Positions 1 through 7,460 of a stretch of 64,000 nucleotides of DNA are shown one piece after another. Position numbers and translations under genes: made by a program. The stretch comes from Sulfuricystis thermophila. Its GTDB lineage: Bacteria > Pseudomonadota > Gammaproteobacteria > Burkholderiales > Rhodocyclaceae. Each line of letters opens with the position of its first letter. Positions within the stretch are counted from its first letter, which is position 1. Below the pieces are notes generated by a model. The model saw nothing but the letters and a program-made list of their open reading frames with translations, had not been told where the DNA came from and made no database searches. Where the stretch lies: the NCBI RefSeq assembly GCF_004323595.1, contig NZ_AP019373.1:806001-870000 (forward strand), given 5' to 3'.

Positions 1-593
1 CCCTTGCCTTGCATCGCGAGGCAGGATTCGGGACGGGTGAGCCGGGCGACACCGATGCGTTCGGTGAGATTGAGCGTCGGCTCGGGGTCTTTCTCCTTGG
101 CGAGCAAAATCGGCTTTTCAGCCAGCTTCGCACCCGGGCGTACGCTCATGTAGGCCGGCTTCTTGTAGGTCAGCGCCCCGGTTGGGCAGGCGAGGATGCA
201 CTGCACCGCGTCGCAGGAAAAATCGCAGGCTTGCTCGCGCGCTTCGATGTAGGGCACGCCGACGCCGAAGCCATCGGCAAGGTCGGCGAGTTTGATCGCA
301 TTCACCGGGCAGACCTGCACGCATTGTCCGCACTTGATGCAGCTGGCGAGAAAATCCTTTTCATCGAGCGCACCGGGCGGGCGCAGGCGTTTCTTCTGCG
401 CATAGGCGACGGGCAGAAAGCCCGACAGCGCAGCGCCGAACACGCCGCCACCGAGCAGGATGGTGCGCATGAAGCGGCGGCGCGCCTGCAGGCGCCGCTC
501 CTTGGAAAGGGGCGGTTTGGCGCCGGGGGCTCCCTGGGGGGGCGGGGGTGCCGTGTCAGCAGCGCCGACTTTGGGGGTGTCGTCTTCGCTCAT
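1..593 (-). CDS. nosG: NosG/NapG-type ferredoxin (4Fe-4S), partial, cut by window start
   Basis: About 197 codons are visible; the rest lies before base 1. After a proline-rich N-terminus, a twin-arginine-poor hydrophobic segment (around residues 40-65, RRRFMRTILLGG then GFLPVAYA) precedes two ferredoxin cysteine clusters, CIKCGQCVQVCP and CDFSCDAVQCILACP. This matches NapG/NosG/MauM proteins, which are thought to pass quinol electrons towards periplasmic reductases. The ATG overlaps the nosD stop as ATGA, so translation is probably coupled. In Wolinella-type nos clusters nosG follows nosB and nosD, as here. The N-terminal PKVGAADTAP stretch is encoded by a copy of the dispersed 28-bp repeat (548-573). 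The exact family member (nosG against napG) is inferred from context. Confidence 0.85.
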   Translation of the reverse strand, partial: MSEDDTPKVGAADTAPPPPQGAPGAKPPLSKERRLQARRRFMRTILLGGGVFGAALSGFLPVAYAQKKRLRPPGALDEKDFLASCIKCGQCVQVCPVNAIKLADLADGFGVGVPYIEAREQACDFSCDAVQCILACPTGALTYKKPAYMSVRPGAKLAEKPILLAKEKDPEPTLNLTERIGVARLTRPESCLAMQGK

Positions 594-1969
594 CCTGCAT
601 TCCTCGCGGGTTTGTGCATGCGCGGTTTCGGGTCGCGCGCCTGCAGTTCGGGAGAGGTGATCGGGGCCAGCCGTTCGAGGAAATCGAGCAGCTCGAGTAC
701 CGGCGAAGTCTTGAAGAAACGGGCCGGCGGTGTTTCCATCCAGATCTGGTCGGCGTAGGCGTACTCCTCGTGCGGCGTGTCGCCATAGCCATCCCCATCC
801 TTGTCGAAACCCTGATAGGTGTCGAAGTAGTTGCCGCGCCAGGTGTTTTTGTCGCCCTGGCCGCGTCCGGCCTGATAGATGTCGGTCAGATTGCCTTCGA
901 AGATATTGTCGTCGAGGAAGTTGCCGCCGAGTTCGCTGGTCAGTTGCACTGCGATGCCGTTGTAGGCGAAACGATTGCCCTTGAAGCGGATCGTCGTGTT
1001 CGGCTGGAACGGCGACAGATCCGAGCCGACGCCCACGGCGCTGTAGATGATCTCGTTGTTCTCGATGAAGATGTCCGAGGCTTCCTTGAAGCCGAGCGCC
1101 ATGCCGGTCGCACCGGTGGCATGCGAGATGATGTTGTTGCGCGCGCCGCCGCCCTCCATGTACATGAAATAGATGCCGACTGCATTGTCGTAGAAACGGT
1201 TGTTCTCGACGATGTTGTTGTTGGCGAACATGAAGTGGATCGAATAGCGGCTGCGCCGTCCTTCGTTGCCGCGGTAGATGTTGCGATGCGAATACCAGGC
1301 GACGTTGTCGCGCGAATCGGTGACGAGGTTGTTTTCGATCAGGTTGTTGTTGCTGTACCAGAGGCGGATGCCATCTCCACGGATACCCAGATCGAAGGGT
1401 TTCGAGGAGATGCGGTTGCCACGCACGATGTTGTTGCTCGACTGCTTGAGGTCGATGCCGAACAGGCAGTTGTCGATCTGCAGATTCTCGATCACGTTGT
1501 TGTGGCCGCGCACGTCGAGGCAGGAATCATCGGTGTCGTGGTTGGCGCCGGAACCCGTCAGATGCATGCCACGCAAGACTGCCCCATCGGTTTCCAGCGA
1601 GAACACCGTGCCACGATCGCCGGCATCGATCGTCACCTTGCCCTCTCCGTCGATGACGAGCGGTTTCTTGACGACCACCGGCCCGGCGTAGTTGCCGGGG
1701 GGTACTTTCAGCACCGAGCCGGCCGGCGCGGCATCGACGAGCGCCTGGAACGGCGGATAGCCATGCATCCGTTTGTCGCGCTCGTAGAGCGGATAGGTGG
1801 GTTTGGGCCGATCGATCGTGACGCGCGGCGCGTTCGACAGGTCGGCCGTTTCGCCCAAGCGGCCGGAGGTCTCGCCGATGCCGACCTTGTCGCTCACCCC
1901 TTGCGCGGTGACGAGCAGCGAGAAGCCGCCGAGCATCAGACCCGGCACGATCGACCGCCAGCGCGCCAT
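590..1969 (-). CDS. nosD: NosD, periplasmic copper-site maturation protein of N2O reductase
   Basis: 459 residues. A Sec signal (first about 24 residues, ending near VTAQG) is followed by a right-handed parallel beta-helix of repeated asparagine-rich turns such as NNVIENLQI, NNIVRGNRI, NNLIENNLV and NNIVENNRF, the hallmark of NosD/CASH proteins. NosD works with the NosFY ABC transporter in assembling the CuZ centre of NosZ. A Gly/Asp-rich segment (GFDKDGDGYGDTPHEEY) near residue 400 resembles a calcium-binding loop and is usual in this family. Its start lies one base after the nosB stop, and its stop overlaps the nosG start, so nosB-nosD-nosG form one translational unit. Confidence 0.95.
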   Translation of the reverse strand: MARWRSIVPGLMLGGFSLLVTAQGVSDKVGIGETSGRLGETADLSNAPRVTIDRPKPTYPLYERDKRMHGYPPFQALVDAAPAGSVLKVPPGNYAGPVVVKKPLVIDGEGKVTIDAGDRGTVFSLETDGAVLRGMHLTGSGANHDTDDSCLDVRGHNNVIENLQIDNCLFGIDLKQSSNNIVRGNRISSKPFDLGIRGDGIRLWYSNNNLIENNLVTDSRDNVAWYSHRNIYRGNEGRRSRYSIHFMFANNNIVENNRFYDNAVGIYFMYMEGGGARNNIISHATGATGMALGFKEASDIFIENNEIIYSAVGVGSDLSPFQPNTTIRFKGNRFAYNGIAVQLTSELGGNFLDDNIFEGNLTDIYQAGRGQGDKNTWRGNYFDTYQGFDKDGDGYGDTPHEEYAYADQIWMETPPARFFKTSPVLELLDFLERLAPITSPELQARDPKPRMHKPARNAG

Positions 1970-1970
1970 C

Positions 1971-2948
1971 TCAGCTCCCCGCTGGCTGATTCAGCTGCTT
2001 GCGCCGCATCAAGAGCGCCAGCATCAGGCAGACGAAGACGATCAACAGCAGTCCGTAACCCCAATACGGGTAGGAATAGGTCGAGAACTGCGCAACCTTG
2101 CCTTCGCCGAACACGGTGGGCATGAAGGGTTTGACGGTGAATGCGCCCCACGGGTGCAGGTTGTGACCGAAGAACCACAGCCAGGCAGAATATTCGATCA
2201 CGAAATAGAGCGGCAGCAGGGCCGGCACCAGCGCCAGCAGCAGTTCGAACTTGCGCGGCCCCTTCCAGACGCCGATGATGACGATCAGCATCGCCACGAT
2301 CATGCCGGCGATCACATAACCGGTGATGCGCCAGACGTTGTCGCCCCAGACCTGGATTTTTTCCGGCTCGCGGAAGAAGGTGCCGGTCTCCTCCATGTAT
2401 TCCTTGACATGGCTAGCGAGATGGCCGAGCACGTACTGATCGACGATCGCCCACGCGGCGACGGCGGCAAAGCCCAGTGTCAGGATCGCCAGACGACGCT
2501 TTTTGTCGGTGCACATGAAGCCGAGCAGCATCACCGCGAAAAAGCCGAAGAAGAACTTCGCCAGCGGCTTCTCGACCGGTGCGCCGGTGGCGATCGGGAA
2601 CATGCCGACGTAGTGGTTGATGGTGTTCATCTCATGCACGCAGTCCAGGCCCTGCGCGCCGGTATCGACTTTCTTCTTCTGATCGAGAATCGGGTTGTAG
2701 CGCTCTTCACTGCCTTGAATGTCGGACTGGATCACTTCCTCGGCCATGCGGCTGCCCTTGCCGGCGGCCTTGCAGCCGTTATAGACGCCGTCGAAGTGGA
2801 AATGGATGCGGATGCCATCCGGGAAAGCATCCTTCGGGTAGTTGGGGGCCGTGAGCGAAACCCACCAGATCGGGGTGAAATAGGCGGCGATCATCGCGAT
2901 CAGCGCGATCAGGGTCAGTCCGCCGATCAGTTTGTTGTTTGCTTGCAT
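1971..2948 (-). CDS. nosB: NosB, membrane protein typical of clade II nos clusters
   Basis: 325 residues. The N-terminus has one membrane helix (about residues 8-24), then a periplasmic stretch of roughly 120 residues, then five or so membrane helices (FFFGFFAVMLLGFMC, LAILTLGFAAVAAWAI, VIAGMIVAMLIVIIGVW, LLLALVPALLPLYFVI, YWGYGLLLIVFVCLMLALL). It has no enzyme motif. Such a protein sits between nosZ/cytochromes and nosD in clade II (Wolinella, Dechloromonas type) clusters and is absent from the classical Pseudomonas/Paracoccus type, so it supports the clade assignment. It is presumed to help electron transfer or NosZ maturation. The start is the first ATG, behind a weak purine-rich ribosome site. 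Confidence 0.85.
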   Translation of the reverse strand: MQANNKLIGGLTLIALIAMIAAYFTPIWWVSLTAPNYPKDAFPDGIRIHFHFDGVYNGCKAAGKGSRMAEEVIQSDIQGSEERYNPILDQKKKVDTGAQGLDCVHEMNTINHYVGMFPIATGAPVEKPLAKFFFGFFAVMLLGFMCTDKKRRLAILTLGFAAVAAWAIVDQYVLGHLASHVKEYMEETGTFFREPEKIQVWGDNVWRITGYVIAGMIVAMLIVIIGVWKGPRKFELLLALVPALLPLYFVIEYSAWLWFFGHNLHPWGAFTVKPFMPTVFGEGKVAQFSTYSYPYWGYGLLLIVFVCLMLALLMRRKQLNQPAGS

Positions 2949-3059
2949 GTCCGTTCTCTTCGATTGAGGGGCCCGTCCGCGAGCGCGGACGGGATGCCAG
3001 GATACCTACAGAATACCGAAAAAACTGCTCGCCCTCCCCCCCAGGGCGAAATATGCGGC

Positions 3060-3809
3060 TTACTTCTTCTTGCCGCCCTTGGCTGCGGGCTTGGCCGCGC
3101 ACATCTTGCCGGGCATCGACAGGCTCGCCTGATAGGCCGAGATCGCCACCAGTTGGTCATTGGTATAGGGTTTGATCACCTTCACCATGTCCGGGTTGGC
3201 GTTGCGGCGCTTGCCGTCGCGGATCTCGGTCATTTGACGCAGCAGATACTTGTAATGCTGACCGGCGATGACCGGATAGAACTTCTCGGCATTGCCTTCA
3301 CCGTGCATGCCGTGGCATTCCTTGCATTGCTTTTCATAGAGCTCTTTGCCCTTGGCGATTTGCTGCGCAGCATCGGGACCTTCGTATTTGCCGTGGTCGG
3401 TCGGGATGCAGAGCGTCTGGATGTAGGCCGCGGTATTGGCGAGCTCCTGAGGATCCTTCAGGGCTTCCTTGGCGAACGGATACATCGTCGGGTTGTCGCG
3501 TAAGCCCTCGACGATGTCGGCCATCTGCTTGAGCAATACGGTCGCGTGCTGGCCGGCGAGCTGCGGGAAGGTGCCATCGTCACGGCCGGCGCCATTGGGC
3601 AAATGGCAGCCGCCGCAGACCTCATAGCTTTCCTCACCTGCCTTCGGATCGCCTTTGAGATGGAGAGCTTCGGCCTTCTTGCCTTCCATCTTGTTCCATT
3701 GATAGTCCTTGCTCTCGATGCCAGACTTCTTCTGCGCTGGCACTTGGGCAAGTGCTGCGGTTGCGGGGAGCAGGGCGGCCGCGATGGCCAAGGTGATGAC
3801 TTTCTTCAT
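3060..3809 (-). CDS. Periplasmic dihaem cytochrome c (nos cluster, NosC2-like)
   Basis: 249 residues from the ATG at 3809; a longer reading frame upstream is unlikely because MKKVITLAIAAALLPATAALAQ is a clean Sec signal. Two class I cytochrome domains carry CGGCH (around residue 70) and CKECH (around residue 170), each followed by the distal Met region typical of cytochrome c4/c553. A lysine-rich tail ends the protein (AAKGGKKK). Dihaem c4-type proteins sit next to nosZ in clade II clusters and are the likely soluble donors to the CuA site, or the link between NosGH and NosZ. It lies between the monohaem cytochrome and nosB on the same strand. Confidence 0.9.
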   Translation of the reverse strand: MKKVITLAIAAALLPATAALAQVPAQKKSGIESKDYQWNKMEGKKAEALHLKGDPKAGEESYEVCGGCHLPNGAGRDDGTFPQLAGQHATVLLKQMADIVEGLRDNPTMYPFAKEALKDPQELANTAAYIQTLCIPTDHGKYEGPDAAQQIAKGKELYEKQCKECHGMHGEGNAEKFYPVIAGQHYKYLLRQMTEIRDGKRRNANPDMVKVIKPYTNDQLVAISAYQASLSMPGKMCAAKPAAKGGKKK

Positions 3810-3933
3810 GCTGGGTTTCCTTTCTCTGTGAAATGACGCCAACCCCTGTCGGCTATCAGGGAGAGCAGCATATCCAAACGAGATTGCCTGCTCCATTGGT
3901 TGCCTCCGATTCTTTCTATCGGAAGATTCCGAT

Positions 3934-4245
3934 TTACTTCAACTTGGACAGATATTCGGCGATCGCCTTCATCTCCTCGTCATTGACGAGGTGCATCACG
4001 CCCTTCATCGCCGCGGTCTGGCCATTGTTGCGCGCGCCGCTCTTGATGTCTTTCATCTGCTGCAGCGCATATTCGGCGTTCTGTCCGGCGAGCTTCGGAT
4101 AGCTGGGCATGATCGGCGTCTTGGCATCTTTGCCATGACAGGTGAAGCAGGTTTTTTCCTTGTAAAGCGTCGCGCCATCAGCAGCGAAAACCGGGGCGGA
4201 AATGGCCAGCGCGAGCACCGTCGTGAGGGTTCCTTTCAGCATCAT
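3934..4245 (-). CDS. Monohaem c-type cytochrome (nos cluster, NosC1-like)
   Basis: 103 residues from the first of two adjacent ATGs at 4245, behind AAGGAAA; the longer open frame begins inside an inverted repeat and is rejected. A Sec signal ends near SAPVFA. The single haem motif is CFTCH, followed by the KLAGQNAEYALQQMKDI and MHLVNDEEMKAIAEYLS segments typical of cytochrome c553/c4 domains, with a Met as likely sixth ligand. It is the first gene of the nosC1-nosC2-nosB-nosD-nosG run and has its own predicted FNR promoter directly downstream of nosZ copy 1, so it can be expressed apart from nosZ. Confidence 0.9.
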   Translation of the reverse strand: MMLKGTLTTVLALAISAPVFAADGATLYKEKTCFTCHGKDAKTPIMPSYPKLAGQNAEYALQQMKDIKSGARNNGQTAAMKGVMHLVNDEEMKAIAEYLSKLK

Positions 4246-4270
4246 CGGGGTTTCCTTTCCTTGGGTAGAC

Positions 4271-4324
4271 CGGGTGAATCGCATTCTGATCGATTCACCC
4301 GGCGGGTTCCTTGAACTAGATCAA
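4271..4324 (-). promoter_or_regulatory. FNR-type class II promoter of the nosC1C2BDG operon, overlapped by an inverted repeat
   Basis: On the minus strand an FNR-like box at 4311-4324 (half-sites TTGAT and TTCAA around CTAG, one mismatch to TTGAT-N4-ATCAA) is followed by CAGAAT at 4283-4288 in the -10 position; the box centre is then about 41.5 bp before the predicted start near 4276, the classic class II spacing. A perfect 11-bp inverted repeat (CGGGTGAATCG at 4271-4281, its complement at 4291-4301) surrounds the -10 and start site. It could be an operator or an RNA hairpin after nosZ. FNR consensus is established; use of this site is inferred. Confidence 0.65.
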
Positions 4325-4348
4325 TTTACTCAACAATGGCCACTCGCC

Positions 4349-6643
4349 TTACTTCACTTTTTTGGCGCCTTTTTGTTCGAGGTAGGTTTTGGCGCGCAGG
4401 CCGAGGTCGGCGGCCTTGACCTGGTATTGCCAGACCTGTTCGGCCCAGAGGGCGGCCTGTTCCCAGTCCTTCTTGGCGGCGGCTTCCTCATGCTTCTTCT
4501 TGGCTTCGGGGATCTTGTTGAGCTGGTCGGTGGCATCCTCGACCATGGCGACGGCATCCGGGAAGTCCTTGTAATTGACCGAGGTGATGAAGGCGACGAC
4601 GGAGTCGATGACGGCCTGGGTGTCGGCGATCTTCTTCAGCTGGGCCTTGTAGTCGGCTTCCGTATAGGCCTGGGCGGCGAGCGTGGTCTTGGACGGCTTC
4701 CAGCCCTTCGGCTTGACCAGCAGATAGCCCTGCATTTCGAGGTGCAATGCCGAGCAGAACTCCGTGCAGTAGTACGGATAGACGCCTTCCTTGTCGGCCT
4801 TGAACTTCACCGTGACGGTCTTGCCGGGTTCGACGGACGCATGGACGTTGTAAGTCGACACCGTGAAGCCGTGGGTTTCGTCCTGGGCGCGTTCGAGGTT
4901 GGTCAGATGGATCGTCACCTCGTCGCCCACTTCGGCCTCGATGGTTTCCGGCGTGATGTGCGAGCGGATCAGCGAGCCGAACACCTCGACCTTGTTGCCC
5001 TTCTTGACGGTGCGCTCCTCACCGGCCTTGACGGCGGCGGGGTGCGGATTGTCGGTGCGGCTGTTGGTGCCGAGCTTGTAGCGGATCGCCGGCTTGAGCT
5101 TCTTGGCGTCGATGGCGACGACGTAGTGCGGCTCGCCCAGCGGCAACGGCATGTCGTAAAGGAGCTGCATCTTGTCGTTGCTGATGTCGATCAGCTGGTG
5201 GTTCTGCGGATGCAGGGGACCCACAGGATTGAAGCGGTCGATCGACAGCTTGTTCAACGCGACCAGATAGCGGCCCTTCGGCTTGGTGGTATCGCCTTCC
5301 ATCGTCATCAGGTGGCCGATGTTGTAATGGACGGAGATCTTGTCGAGCACCTTGCCTTCGCAGAAGTCCCATTTCGCCACTTGCGAATCGACATACAGCG
5401 AGGTGTAGGCGACGCAGGGCTTGGAATCGAACTGCGTGTGCAGGGGGCCGAGACCCAGCGAGACCTGGGTGTGCAGCGTGTCCTTCATGCTGAGCACCGG
5501 GATGCCATAGGGGTCCTTCGACTCGAACTTGCCGGCCTTGATGGCGGCCATGATCTTCTCGAAGCTATACACCGACACATGGGTGTCGAGCTTGCCGGCG
5601 ACGATGATCTTGGTGCCGTCCGGGGTGACATCGACGCCGTGCGGGCTCTTCGGCTCGGGGATCAGGAACAGGATGCCTTCCTTGACCGCGACGTCCATCG
5701 GTAGCACGTTGTGGCCGTTGATCTTCTTGGCCTTGCCTTCCTTGACCAGTTCGGCGGCGCGCTTCCAGTTGATCACGTGCAGGTAGTCGGTGTCCTTGGC
5801 GGAGCAGCCGGCCTCATAGGGCGGACGACCCTTCTCGATGCCGCCCACATAGCGCTCGGAGCAGAACGAGTTGGTGAAGCTCCAGCCATCCGACGGGCCC
5901 TTGCCGGCATCCGACAGGTCCTGCGAGTAGGGCGGTAGTTCGACGGAGAAGGATTCCGCCGGCACGATGCGGCCTTCCTTGCGGTCGAACTTCCAGTAGG
6001 TCATGCCGCCGCGGTACTTCTCGTTGAACTCTTCGAGCGGATAGAACTTGCGCGGTTCGAGCGGGGCGGCGTATTGCGAGGCTTCGAAGACGTAGTCGGT
6101 GTTCGGCGTGACGAAGGCGCCGCCGTGCTCGGACTTGAAGATCGGGTTGACGACGATCTGCTTGGTCTCGAAGTCCCTGAGGTCGATCACCGCGATGCGC
6201 GGGTTGGCCTTGTCGTTGATGAACAGGAACTGGCCATCCGATTCGCCGTTGGTCTCGGAGATCGCCGGGTGGTGGGTGTCGCCCCAGGTGATGTCCTTGC
6301 CGTCGATGCGGCCGCCGGCGAGCACCGCCTTCGACTCTTCGTCATAGCCGTAGCCCTGCCAGGGCTCGGGGGTGAATACCGCCAGATACTTGAGAATGCG
6401 CATCGAGGGGATGCCATAGACGATGATCTGGCCCGACTGTCCGCCCGAACTGAAGGCGACGAATTCATCGCGCCCCCCCGTCGGCACATAGGTCTTCGCC
6501 GCCGCCAGCAAATCCTGCTGACTCAAATTCCGCCGCTTCATCACATCCTGCAGCGTCTCGGCGCCAAACGCCGAGCCCATCACCGATACTCCCAAACCTG
6601 CCGCCATCAACCATGGTATGGCTCGCTGGCTGAATCTCTTCAT
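4349..6643 (-). CDS. nosZ: Nitrous oxide reductase NosZ, clade II, copy 1
   Basis: 764 residues from the ATG at 6643, chosen because GGGAGG precedes it and a Sec signal follows (MKRFSQRAIPWLMAAGLGVS to AFG/AETL). It reduces N2O to N2 in the periplasm. The beta-propeller carries the CuZ histidine motifs (DTHHPA, EHGGAF, KSPHGVDV, GLGPLHTQF), and the cupredoxin domain the CuA ligands CTEFCSALHLEM (C626, C630, H634, M637). The signal lacks the twin-arginine motif of clade I. About 124 residues after CuA form a lysine-rich helical extension without CxxCH, unlike the cytochrome tail of Wolinella NosZ. The mature part is identical to copy 2. The cytochrome-nosBDG operon follows on the same strand. 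Confidence 0.97.
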   Translation of the reverse strand: MKRFSQRAIPWLMAAGLGVSVMGSAFGAETLQDVMKRRNLSQQDLLAAAKTYVPTGGRDEFVAFSSGGQSGQIIVYGIPSMRILKYLAVFTPEPWQGYGYDEESKAVLAGGRIDGKDITWGDTHHPAISETNGESDGQFLFINDKANPRIAVIDLRDFETKQIVVNPIFKSEHGGAFVTPNTDYVFEASQYAAPLEPRKFYPLEEFNEKYRGGMTYWKFDRKEGRIVPAESFSVELPPYSQDLSDAGKGPSDGWSFTNSFCSERYVGGIEKGRPPYEAGCSAKDTDYLHVINWKRAAELVKEGKAKKINGHNVLPMDVAVKEGILFLIPEPKSPHGVDVTPDGTKIIVAGKLDTHVSVYSFEKIMAAIKAGKFESKDPYGIPVLSMKDTLHTQVSLGLGPLHTQFDSKPCVAYTSLYVDSQVAKWDFCEGKVLDKISVHYNIGHLMTMEGDTTKPKGRYLVALNKLSIDRFNPVGPLHPQNHQLIDISNDKMQLLYDMPLPLGEPHYVVAIDAKKLKPAIRYKLGTNSRTDNPHPAAVKAGEERTVKKGNKVEVFGSLIRSHITPETIEAEVGDEVTIHLTNLERAQDETHGFTVSTYNVHASVEPGKTVTVKFKADKEGVYPYYCTEFCSALHLEMQGYLLVKPKGWKPSKTTLAAQAYTEADYKAQLKKIADTQAVIDSVVAFITSVNYKDFPDAVAMVEDATDQLNKIPEAKKKHEEAAAKKDWEQAALWAEQVWQYQVKAADLGLRAKTYLEQKGAKKVK

Positions 6644-6690
6644 GATCTGCCTCCCGATAAAAATCACGCAAAGTCGCGGCACATCGCCAC

Positions 6691-6739
6691 ATGCGGCAAC
6701 CGGCCGCATGCGACAACTTGTCGCACTGACAGCATACTA
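6691..6739 (-). promoter_or_regulatory. nosZ copy 1 upstream region with 17-bp palindrome
   Basis: A perfect palindrome TGCGACAACTTGTCGCA at 6709-6725 lies 66 bp before the nosZ start. A further half-site TGCGGCAA is at 6692-6699. On the minus strand TAGTAT at 6734-6739 could be the -10, which would place the palindrome on the start of transcription. The same palindrome, with one mismatch, occurs at almost the same distance from nosZ copy 2. No FNR box is seen here. Which protein binds the palindrome is unknown; an NO- or redox-responsive repressor, or the neighbouring response regulator, are possibilities. Confidence 0.55.
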
Positions 6740-6815
6740 GTTTTCGCGTTCGGGAAACAGAATCGGCTCAGGCTGATTTGGCAGGTAGGAAAATTCCTAT
6801 TGTCGACAGGGTACT

Positions 6816-7460
6816 TCAGCTTTCGGGCAGCAGCCCTTGTCGCACCGCATAGCGAACCAGCTCGGCGATGTTCTCGCAGCGCATCTTTTCGAGGATGTGC
6901 ATCTTGTGGGTGCTGACCGTCTTGACGCTCAGATTCAGCCGTTCGGCGATCTCAGAGACGCTCTCGCCCGCGACCAGGGCCTGAAAGACCTGATACTCCC
7001 GATCGGAAAGGCGCAGGTGCGGTGGCGTGTCGGCATCGTCTCCCTGCAGCATGTCGAGCGCCAGTTTCTCGGCGACCGTCGGGGTGATGTAGAGGCCGCC
7101 GCCCGCCACCTTGCGCAATGCCGCGACCAGCTGATCCTCGGCATTGTCCTTGCACAGATAGCCGGAAGCGCCGGCCTTGAGCGCCCGTACCGCATACACG
7201 TCCTCCTTGTGCATGCTAAGGATCAGGATCGGCAGGCGCGGAACGAGCTGTTTGAGCTGCTTGATCAGCTCGATGCCGCTTCGGCCGGGCATCGTCATGT
7301 CCAGCAGCAGCACGTCCCAGGGTTCGGCTTGCGCCTTGGCGAGCGTTTCGTGACCATTGGCGGCCTCGCCGCCGACGACGATGTCGGGCGTTTCGGAGAG
7401 AATCTGTTTCAATCCGGCGCGCAAAATCGCGTGATCATCAGCGATCAGGACTTTGATCAT
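6816..7460 (-). CDS. NarL/FixJ-family response regulator
   Basis: 214 residues from the ATG at 7460, which has AAGGAA upstream; the longer frame would extend further into the kinase gene. The receiver domain shows the acidic pair ADDH, phosphoacceptor D54 in LLLDMTMPG, and a conserved Lys in the KAGASGYLCKD segment. The C-terminal LuxR-type helix-turn-helix (LSDREYQVFQALVAGESVSE, then VKTVSTHKMHI) spans about residues 145-205. It overlaps the kinase gene by 23 bp, so the two are a cognate pair. Its place between two nosZ genes suggests control of N2O respiration or of the electron-donating cytochromes, but no binding site can be assigned. Confidence 0.92.
   Translation of the reverse strand: MIKVLIADDHAILRAGLKQILSETPDIVVGGEAANGHETLAKAQAEPWDVLLLDMTMPGRSGIELIKQLKQLVPRLPILILSMHKEDVYAVRALKAGASGYLCKDNAEDQLVAALRKVAGGGLYITPTVAEKLALDMLQGDDADTPPHLRLSDREYQVFQALVAGESVSEIAERLNLSVKTVSTHKMHILEKMRCENIAELVRYAVRQGLLPES

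Noticed and set aside
548-5704. Long plus-strand open frames opposite nosD, nosB and nosZ (for example 548-2125, 1797-3503 and 4202-5704)
   Set aside because: They are antisense shadows of well-identified minus-strand genes in a GC-rich genome; their translations have low-complexity Arg/Asp/Val-rich composition and no known domain.
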